DNA from: Taudactylus pleione
Taxonomy: Eukaryota > Chordata > Amphibia > Anura > Myobatrachidae
Direction of reading: 5' to 3'
Assembly (NCBI GenBank): GCA_031769625.1
Contig: JAUIMM010000115.1
Coordinates: 18,864,501 to 18,928,500 of the forward strand
DNA length: 64,000 bases
Shown: piece after piece, positions 56,296-64,000 of the stretch
Layout: each line of letters starts with the position of its first letter
Position numbering within the stretch: the first letter of the stretch is position 1
Translations under genes and position numbers: made by a program
Notes under the pieces: generated by a model
What the model was told of the DNA's origin: nothing
Seen by the model: the letters and a program-made list of their open reading frames with translations, nothing else
Database searches by the model: none

Positions 56296-57963
56296 GAGGT
56301 AAATTTACTAAGATTCGAGATGGTCCCGATTTTCAAAGTGATTTATCTCGCTGGTACTTGCCAAAATTCGGGTGATTTAATCCCTTTTTTTTTGCAAATT
56401 TACCAACAGGTGATTTAAGGCTAAACGAGTTTGCCGATGGTGAAGCAGAACAAGATATCTCTCCCGAGTAACTCGTTTTGCATGAGATTACTCACACGAG
56501 ATTGCATTGTTTTCTCTCAGCAAATCTCTCCTGAGCTAGCAGCCAGCACATATCAGTGAGATATGTGCTTGCTGCTTGTGTGTTAAAACTTGTAAAAAAT
56601 AAATAAATGTTATTTTTTTTTTTTTAAATGACGTGAGGCCCCCCCAAAACACCCCCCCCAAAAAAAAACATTCAACCAGCCACGGGTTTGCCAGCCTGTC
56701 CTAGTTCTTAATTTACAGGGGAAAAAATGTGTAGGGTTCCACTGTAAATTGCGAACTAACAACAGGCAGCAGGGACAGAGCTGGTTTTAAATATACAGAG
56801 AAAAAAAATGATGTGAGGTATCACGTATATTTAAAACCAGCCCTGGACCCTTTCTAACGGGGGACTGATGCCACAGCCATGGGTGCACTTTCACAGGGCC
56901 CCCAAGCCGCAGCATCAGTCCTGACCTTGAGTCAGCCCAGGCCAGGGATCCCTGGGGAGTTAGGGACCCCCTTCCAATAAAGGGGTCACCCTCTCCAGGG
57001 CACCCCTGGCCTAGGCTGATAGCCCGGGGCTATTCTGGTGGGTGGTGGGTTGATAGTGTTAGGTGTAGTGTAAAAATTAGATTTTTCATCATTGTCTTTA
57101 CAGTGGAACTACAGGTCCCAGCAAGCCTCCTCCGCATGCTGGTACTTGGAGAACCACAAGTACCAGCATGTGGGGCATTAAGGGCCCACTGGTACCTGTA
57201 GTTCACCAGTAAAGAAATGGTTAATAAAACACACAACACACCGTGAAAATAAAGCTTTATTGCATCCATAAACACACTTGCACATACTCACCTGTTTCCA
57301 GATGTTCATGTCCCTTTGTCAATGTAAAGTATCCCATCAAATCACCTGTAAAAAAAGATCCAATATTCACCTTTATGTCCCTCGATGTTCTCCACAGAAA
57401 TCCAATACGTGGCCCGGATACAGTGTAACAACATGCTTCTGCATGTTGTTACACTGCGCTAATGTCTGCTCGTGGGAACGAGTTCACTTCAGTCCTGGGC
57501 CGCGGCCAATCAGCGGCAGCTAACATTAGCGGCCACTCATTAGCTGGGACCCACGTGGGCTTAGCCAATGAGTGGCTCGTACACGTGGATCCCAGCCAAT
57601 GAGCGGCCGTTAACGTTAGCCACCGCTGATTGGCCGGCGGCCCGGGACTGAAGTCAACTCGTTCCCACGACATTAGCGCAGTGTAATAGCATGCAGAGTT
57701 TGCTCCTATCTCACCCGAGCTTGTCATCCCGATTTTTGGTAAATTTGAGAGATGTATGTTTTTGGTGAAAAGTATTTACAATTTGGCCCAGTGGTGATAA
57801 GAGTCGAGATTGCTATCTCATCCGAGTTTTACGAGTGAGATGAGAGAAATCTCTCTCTAACTCACCCGACTTTGCCTTTAGTAAATTTGCAAGCAGTGAA
57901 AAAATCAATAAATCACTCAAGATGGTCATCTCGACCTATCTCGATTGTTAGTAAATTTACCCC
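56296..57963. mobile_element. Large MITE (1,668 bp) with TAG TSD inside Tc1
   Basis: Ends GAGGTAAATTTACTAAGATT then CGAGATGG, and (inverse) TATCTCGATTGTTAGTAAAT then TTACCCC. TAG flanks at 56293-56295 and 57964-57966. Subterminal inverted segments are rich in GAGATTT/ATCTCGC motifs. Internal foldbacks: 57099-57200 (CTACAGGTCCCAGC, GCATGCTGGTACTTG..CAAGTACCAGCATG) and 57427-57690. No ORF recognised. The same GGTAAATTTACTAA terminus as 33655-33817. Confidence 0.8.
57427..57690. repeat. Long GC-rich hairpin within the MITE
   Basis: Arms of about 120 bp pair: CATGTTGTTACACTGCGCTA, ATGTC..TCGTGGGAACGAGTT, CAGTCC.GGGCCGC..GCCAATCAGCGG, TAACATTAGC, GCCACTCATTAGCTGGGA and CCACGTG, mirrored back to TTAGCGCAGTGTAATAGCAT. 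Several CCAAT and GGCCAATCAGCGG boxes occur in both arms. Confidence 0.85.
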
Positions 57964-58814
57964 TAGGACTTTACTTCAAATGTAGAGAATTAAATAGTGT
58001 GCCTCCTCAAATGAATAGTGTAGTGGGTGCTCACAAGGGTAACTACCAATTCCCTTTAAGTAAAAAATCATTTTACTTCAAACATAAATAACAGAGCACC
58101 TAAAATTCAAATAAAATCAAAAATCAACTCACTATTTGTAACTGTAATTTTAATCCTTATTAAATGCTTAATTCAATCACTTTATAATAATAAAAGATCG
58201 GACAAACAATCCCTCCAATTATTAAAACACACAAAAAAAGTATGAATCTGATTAATGTTGCAAAAAATAACCCAAATGTTATACTATATCACTTATAAAT
58301 AAAAGTCCACTTAGAAGTTGTCATCCCCTAAATTAGACTCCATATTGTGTTTAATTTCATTTGGTAAATATGTTTATCGATGTAATTTCCATATCCAAAT
58401 GTGAATACAGTCTCTATTAATGTATGTAAATCACCATTTCAAAGTAGAGCAGCCACATTTTTTATATACTGGAGTGTCCTTTTGAAACAATAGTCTGCTC
58501 CAAATGTATGCATAGGAATTTAGTGTGTCTTTATTTAAAGACCATAATAGGGGTTGAGGGTTTGCGTGCAGATCCTCCCCTACCATACTCCCTCCCCTAT
58601 CATATTCCCTGTCATGCTCCAGAGTTTTGATATAAAACTGTTTTTATACATGTGTGCCTCCCCAACCATTGACCTAACCGCACGTCACTGGTGATGCTTG
58701 TATATAAGCCCGCAGTTGTGATTACTTTATCCGGCTCCAGCGTGATTACGTTATCCGGCTCCAGCTCCACCGTTTCCTCTCTCTCCTGGAACTCAAAATA
58801 TTGGAAAGGGTTTC

Positions 58815-59135
58815 CATCGTGCAACAAGATAAGACCCTAAGCACACATCTAAACTGTATATCAGTTGTTTGAAAAGTAAAGAAAAGCAGAAAGTTCTACA
58901 AATTATGACATGGCCTCCTCAGTCACCTGATCTAAATCTCATTGTGAAACTCTTGGATGAATTAGACCGAAAAGATTGTGTATTGGATCCAACAAATACT
59001 AAAAACTTATAGGAATGTCTGAACAATGCCTGGAACGGCTTAAAAGTTACAAAACTTTAGAAAAGTTAATGCCCAAGTTATGTGAAGCAGTGATACGCAC
59101 CAAAGGAGGACACATTGATGAAAGCCAAATTTAAT
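58815..59135 (+). pseudogene. Tc1 transposase remnant, C-terminal
   Basis: Translation in shifting frames gives IVQQDK (from the QQDNDPKH block with the second Asp), MTWPPQSPDLNL then a region equivalent to IELLWDELDRK (the catalytic Glu codon is affected by decay), LDPTNTKNL, ECLNNAWN and IRTKGGHID at the end. Multiple frameshifts and stops. Confirms that 56180-59292 is a Tc1. Confidence 0.75.
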
Positions 59136-59615
59136 CTGAAATTTATGTTCTATAAAATTATTAATCATTTTGTTAATGTTTAGTTATAATATCATGTGAA
59201 ACATTATTATGAATAAATATTTTCATTATTTCACTAAATTTTGTCTTTTATTAATAATTATTTTCCTTGGCCAAAGACTTTTGCAAGCTAGTATATGTCA
59301 ATCAGTGATTTTCTGAATCACCAGCTACAGTATTACATCTGGCTATTTTTTGAAGACCCATGATTATAAGAAATATAATATGTTCTACTGGTAACTACCT
59401 CCTTTGGAGTCTCAGAAAAAAGGCATACTGATCCCAGCTAAAAATAAAATTGTGAGTGCTTGTAGTTATCAGAATCACCATTATCTAGTAATCAGGTACA
59501 TACCTGTAAAACATTGACAAAGCATTAATTCAGCATATAGTTAAATACATAGCTATTTCCCATGAGTATAAAAACTGTAATTTATAGCATAAAATGATAA
59601 TGCACAATACATAAT

Positions 59616-60006
59616 TAGTGTTCACTCTAGCTCCGGCAGCAAGCAGGGCGCCGGAGCTAGAGAGGGCACTTCCATGCGCGTGCGCTCCCGAAAAGTGTGG
59701 CCATTGAAAATGGGCATGTCTATAAGACGCGTCCCCTTTTCATCACTCTTGGGGGCGTGCCCGGCACTTACGGACACGCTGGGCAGCCCCCGAGTGCTGC
59801 AGACGGGGAGAATATTATCCGGCTGTGACCGGGTCACCACGCATTTCCCCACCCATGGGACACTGCGACCCGCGGGTGAAGACGGCACCCGCAGGCTGTG
59901 AGGGCAGGGCGCTTTTTGCCCTCCAGAAGGAGGGCAGGGTGCTTTTTGCCCTCCAGAAGGAGGGCAGGGCGCCGTGCCCCGCTAAAAAAGCCTAGCAGGA
60001 ATGCTA
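59616..60006 (+). mobile_element. Non-autonomous element, TAGTGTTCA family, copy 2
   Basis: Left TAGTGTTCACTCTAGCTCCG, right GCCTAGCAGGAATGCTA. The 6-bp sequence CATAAT flanks both ends (59610-59615, 60007-60012). A 34-bp unit near the right end (AGGGCAGGG.GCTTTTTGCC plus CTCCAGAAGG) is tandemly duplicated. Ends about 10 bp before DIRS copy 2. Confidence 0.85.
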
Positions 60007-60322
60007 CATAATAAGATTTCTACTTCAGGGTCCATAGGGTATCCACAGGATACCTTGTGGTATAGGTGATGACGTCAGGCACAGACACCACAGAGTTAAA
60101 TTTTCAGCCTCCCAGGATGCACCAGGGTCCCTCTCCTATACCCCACCCCCAAGGCAATTCAGTTTCGTGGGTGTCCGGCCAGAGGTCGGATCACATTCAC
60201 AGAGGATGCACAAGATGAGCCTTACAGCATGGACAGTCAGTACTGACATCCATGCTGTTGCTCCTACACCTCGCCGGTACCAGAACTCTGGTACCAATCC
60301 GGGAATGCTGGTAGGTAGCTGG

Positions 60323-60388
60323 GGTCACAGCTAGCGGCTGTACATACGGCCACAGTCCGGCTACCTGGACTGTGGCCGTATGTACGGG
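60323..60388. repeat. Perfect hairpin in DIRS leader
   Basis: TGTACATACGGCCACAGTCC pairs with GGACTGTGGCCGTATGTAC over a GGCTACCT loop. Not seen in copy 1. Likely structure of the leader or a nested foldback. Confidence 0.8.
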
Positions 60389-61549
60389 GGACAAGGTAAG
60401 CGGCGGGTTTCCGTGGTGGGCACCCGCCGGTAACACAGTCCTTTTTGGTCCCCAGGCAGGGGGCTCCCTGGAGACCGGCTGTGCGTGGGGCCAGGTACTG
60501 ATCCTGCGCCTTCCACTAGACCATCAGGGACAGCGGACCGCAGCAGGTGCGGTACAGCGCGGCGTCCCAGGGGTTAATAGGCCAGGGGAGAACGCCTTCC
60601 CTGTCTCACAGCCAGCATCTCCCCCGCTGCACAGTGCCATTGCACAGCGGTCTGAGCGGGCTGTGTCAGCGCTTCTCCCCTGGGCCCGCCTCCTCTCTGC
60701 TCCTCGGTGGCCATTTTCTCTCTGCATGTACTGGGGATGGCAAACGCTGCTGGAAGCTGATACAGGTGCCATTGCGGTCCGGGTCCCCCGCATACCTCTC
60801 CTTCAATTAAGGTCAGTGTATGCAGCACTGTTTCCTACCAGGCTCTGATCTGTGTAGTTGATCGCAGTGCTTGTAATGCAGGATGTTATCTTTGCATTGT
60901 ATGTGACTTAAATGCTAGTGCTGTTTGCCTGTACTTTCATTTCTGACTGTCAGCCATTTTCCTATCCCTGTTCTTCTGCTACAGCCCTTGCGGTGCAGTG
61001 TTGCAGGGTGTTTATTACCTCACAGTAAACATGGTTTTTCTGTGTGGGAAGTCACATACGCTCTGTTCACACTCCTCATGTCGGAAAGTGAACGAGGATA
61101 TCCTCTTCCAGCTATAATGTACTGATATAATGTGCAGTTAGCGGAGGGATATGTAGACGCTGAGGGTTTATGGAGGGCATGTTGTATTATATATCATGCC
61201 CCATTTCTGTCACTGTGCATTCACAAAAAGGGACCGCCCTTGGCTGGCTAAGATGCTTACAGCCCTTGTTGGCAACGCTCCCTGTGTTTCCCCATAGGGG
61301 TTATCGCAGCAAGTGGTGGTCTCATCACATGCAGGGGTTCCTGGGCAGTTGATGGTACCCCAGTGTATCCTGATTTTCGCCCTCTCCAGGTCTCGCTGGA
61401 GCCTGTGTGGGTGAATTTATTGTCCAAATGGTATAGCACCTGATGGACGTTTTACAGGGGGAGTCACCATTTCGGCCTTCTAAACGGCCTTTCGGGTCTC
61501 AGACGGCTAAGGATCATGACGTCTGATGACGGTGACATTATTGACTTTT

Positions 61550-62440
61550 TCAGACACGAGCCCCTTAGTGCAGAGGAGGTGTAGTCTGGGTCTAAAGTTT
61601 ATATACCTGGCCTTATATGGGCAGTCCGTGCGGCTTTGGTTATTACATATCCCCCGTGGCTAAATCCAAATATGCCTTCTTTAAGGATAAGGGTGTTGCC
61701 ACTGTAATTCCTCTATCTGGTCAGGTGGATCATTTAGAGGAGGCGTGGAAAATCCGGGTAAGCGGTTCCAGCCTCAAAAACGGTTGACCTTTTGCATACC
61801 CCTTTGCGGATAATTACTTTTCCGAATGGGAGTTACCTTTACGGGTAAATTCTCATGTTACACGCCTAGTGAGGAGTGCTACGTTGCCCAGGTCCTCCTT
61901 GAAGGAGGTTACAGACTGCAAGGTGCAAATATATCTAAAATCCAATTATTCCCTTGCTGGAGGGGCGTCCAGGCCGGCTATGGCCGTGTGGTGGGGGGCC
62001 AGAGCCATGGAACGCTGGGTAGGTAACTGGATCTCTGCACACTGACTCTCCAGCAGAGCAGGTGAATAGTGGCAAATTCTCAGAGACTTAGCCACGTTCA
62101 TAATGAGACAGTCTTACATATAGCCTGCTCCTTTCCAGAATCTCCTCGGCAGCAGTAGCGGTTCGCCGCTCCCTGTGGTTGCGCTCTTGGAAAGTGGACG
62201 CAGATTCCATTTGGAATGCTTTGCCTTTTACGGGACAGGTTCTGTTTGGCCCTCATCTGGACACAATTGTGGCCCCGCAGGCAGCAGCTACGTCTGCGTG
62301 TCTGCCATCGGCTACAGTCCCATCAGGGTTTGGGGCTTCGTCTTTACGTCCCTGTGAGGCCAGGGTAAGTCTACAATACAGCTTTCCAAGACAGTCAGTA
62401 GCCAGGAAATCTGCTCAGCCATAAGAACAGGCTTGTAGTA
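61550..62440 (+). pseudogene. DIRS gag-like ORF, decayed
   Basis: Recognisable blocks in changing frames: KSKYAFFKDKGVATVIPLSG, QVDHLEEAWK, PFADNYFSEWELPLRV, SHVTRLVRSATLPRSSLKEV, SLAGGASRPAMAV..ARAMERWVG, then a VRRSLWLRSWKVD-like and FGPHLDTIVAPQ segment. These parallel the blocks of copy 1 (THLIRNATLP, GGATCPAMAGAWVAKAVEEW, ARRALWIRS). At least three stops and several frameshifts. Confidence 0.75.
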
Positions 62441-62649
62441 CAAGACGTCCTACTCCCAAGTTGGACTATAAGCCTTCAGCCTCATGGGACGGGCCTCCTC
62501 TCGGGGGACCCCAGAGTTGGAGGCCGGCTTCTCCAGTTCACCCAGTGCTGGTGTCTGACCACCACGGATACTGGGTAAGAGAAGTATTTTCTTAAAGGTA
62601 TGTCCTCTCCTCCCGGTTTTAAGTTACAGGTCTACTGTCAATTCAAGAC

Positions 62650-63480
62650 AAGGCCCTGTAATTTTTGAGGGTATTACACTCTATGCTCCAGGCAGGAGTT
62701 ATAGTACCTATTCCATTGCCCCAAAGGAGAACGGGGTATTACTCCATCCTCTTTCTGGTACAGAAACCCAATGGGTCTTACCAGAACATCCTCAACCTCG
62801 AATCCTTCAACAAATTCTTAAGGGTTCCTCGGTTCAGGAGGGGGACCCTGCATTCCATCATTCAATGGAGTCTGGGAATTTTGTGGTGTCGTTGGACATA
62901 TTCAGGGTGACTACCTGAATGTTCCTATTTTCTTAGCACACCAGTGTTTTCCTCAGGTTTGCAGTGGTCGATAAGCATTTCCAGTTTCTGGCATTGCCCC
63001 TTGGTCTGGCCTCCGCGCTTCACGGTTTACCAGGGTTATGGCAGCCCACCTGCGGATGCAGGGGGTCCGCTTGTTACCCTATCCTGGTGACCTCCTGTTG
63101 TTACCAGGGTCTCCAGAGATACTTCAGTGCCATCTGCAACGGACAATATCTGTATTGCTACGTTATGGCTGACTAATAAACTGGAAATGGTCCTCTCTGA
63201 TTCCTCACAGAGGATGCTCCATATCCCAACATCTGAGGATCTTTGTGATTGAGGAACAGATCTCTGCATTATAGGCAAAGGTACGCAGTTGCCTGCAGAG
63301 TCGCCGAGTGTCTATTCACTCGGCAATGTGGTTCCTGGGTTCCAGGGTGTTACTGTTCAACATGGTGGAGAGTACCCAGTTTCACTGTGAACCTCTAGAG
63401 AAAAAAAAATTGATCCTCTCCGGATGGGATGGGTTGTCCCATAGGATAAAGTCAATAGTGCTTTCCCCGGAGGTTTGTCT
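62650..63480 (+). pseudogene. DIRS reverse transcriptase, catalytic box mutated
   Basis: Starts RVLHSMLQAGVIVPIPLPQR, GYYSILFLVQKPNGSY, ILNLESFNKFLRVPRFR, as in copy 1. Palm: VDKHFQFLALPLGLASA, then after a frameshift MAAHLRMQGVRLLPYPGDLL. The catalytic Y-L-D-D box therefore reads Y-P-G-D, losing one metal-binding Asp. Later blocks (EEQISAL, SIHSAMWFLG..LLFNMV) follow with stops. An inactive copy, older than copy 1 by visible damage. Confidence 0.85.
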
Positions 63481-63539
63481 CTCTCTCTGGCCTGGTGGCT
63501 GTGGAAAGCTCACCTAAACAAGGGGCACCCTCTTTGGGA

Positions 63540-64000
63540 TTGCGGACAGGGTCCTTACGAAGGACGCCAGTATCCGTGGCTGGGAAGCAGTGACGGGTCC
63601 ACACTTGTTCCAGGGCAGGTGGACACCAGCAGATTATGCGCTTCCAATAAACATCTGAGAACTCTGAGCAGTATTCAAGGTTCTCCAGCATGCAGGACAG
63701 GTCCTCCATGGAAATAGCGTGCAGGTACAGTCAGACAACGCCATCAGGATGGCTTATGTAAACCACCTAGGAGGTTCCCGAAGTCAGGCAACACTAACAG
63801 TGGTGTCCCAAATTCTGGCTTGGGTGGAAGGCTATATCCCTGCCATCATCGGCAGTGTTCATTCAGGACTCCTCACATGGAAAGCAGGCTTTCTTAGCCA
63901 TTAAGATGTGCATTCAGGGAAATGTCCGCTTCATCCGGAGGTGTTCAATCTTCTGGTGAACAAGTGGAGCCTTTCAGAGGTGAGACTCTTCTGGTAGACG
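63540..64000 (+). pseudogene. DIRS RNase H-like domain (partial)
   Basis: DASIRGWEA-like start near 63570 in a broken frame, followed by VQVQSDNAIRMAYVNHLGGS, RSQATLTVVSQILAWVEGYI (about 63720-63845). This matches the DIRS RNase H/SDNA..YINHQGGTRS block. Cut by the window end at 64000. Confidence 0.75.

Larger units (their letters stand above)
56180..59292 (+). mobile_element. Tc1/mariner element split by a large MITE
   Basis: Left end CACTAGCGTGCAAAAGTTTT then TGGCCA, right end TGGCCAAAGACTTTTGCAAG then CTAGTA, flanked by TA. The interior holds the transposase C-terminus (58815-59135) and the 1.67-kb MITE at 56296-57963. Sequence 57967-58810 is not transposase-like and contains further unassigned insertions or rearrangements. 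Confidence 0.75.
60016..64000 (+). mobile_element. DIRS-type retroelement, copy 2 (runs off window)
   Basis: Begins near TTTCTACTTCAGGGTCCATA, matching the outer end of copy 1. Order: terminal/leader region (60016 to about 61500), gag-like (about 61550-62440), reverse transcriptase (about 62660-63480), RNase H-like (about 63540 onward). Recombinase expected right of the window. All ORFs are decayed. Confidence 0.88.

Noticed and set aside
57427..57690. microRNA precursor
   Set aside because: Arms are far longer than a pre-miRNA and lie within a MITE; treated as a foldback.
60372..60848. 158-codon plus-strand ORF
   Set aside because: In the GC-rich DIRS leader, overlapped by ORFs on the other strand; no match to gag or another domain.

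Overview
The window looks like an intron-rich stretch of a vertebrate nuclear genome, most likely an anuran amphibian (frog). Four short exons on the minus strand encode the N-terminus of a vertebrate EXOC2/Sec5 protein. The repeat population (DIRS-type retroelements, Tc1/mariner, hAT and Harbinger-like MITEs, Penelope-like debris, L1/L2 remnants, a solo LTR) is what large frog genomes carry. The species assignment is inference; no species-specific marker was recognised.

The only host gene I can support is EXOC2, an exocyst subunit. It runs right to left. A CpG-rich promoter lies at about 49,560-49,740. The first coding exon (49,342-49,459) carries the ATG. A 26-kb intron leads to coding exon 2 (23,066-23,242), a 2.9-kb intron to exon 3 (20,084-20,210), and a 13.5-kb intron to exon 4 (6,489-6,602). 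The gene continues past the left edge. The four exons splice in consistent phase (1, 1, 2, 2) and give about 178 residues covering the IPT/TIG domain (the Ral-binding region in mammalian Sec5) and the linker after it.

All else is intron, upstream flank and mobile DNA. 1-4,744 is a minus-strand DIRS element whose gag is split by a 1.6-kb inverted dimer with a 14-bp target duplication. 6.6-20 kb is sparse intron with a few MITEs, a tRNA-type SINE and LINE/SINE tails. 23-35 kb holds foldback elements, a truncated Tc1, a Tigger-like MITE, DIRS recombinase and L1 fragments, a 1,156-bp solo LTR and hAT MITEs. 36-49 kb is the densest part: several elements made largely of consecutive hairpins, a large foldback, a minisatellite used repeatedly as an insertion target, and MITEs with internal tandem arrays. 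50-60 kb holds an L2 3' end with a full-length Tc1 inserted in its tail, Penelope-like and L1 fragments, and a Tc1 split by a 1.7-kb MITE. 60,016-64,000 is a second DIRS element, on the plus strand, running off the right edge.

The two most unusual patterns are serial-hairpin elements (clearest at 43,850-44,398, where about twelve stem-loops tile a 549-bp element) and a recurring 28-nt motif (CTGANGA, variable segment, GAAACG) in foldback elements, resembling a hammerhead ribozyme core as known from Penelope-like elements.
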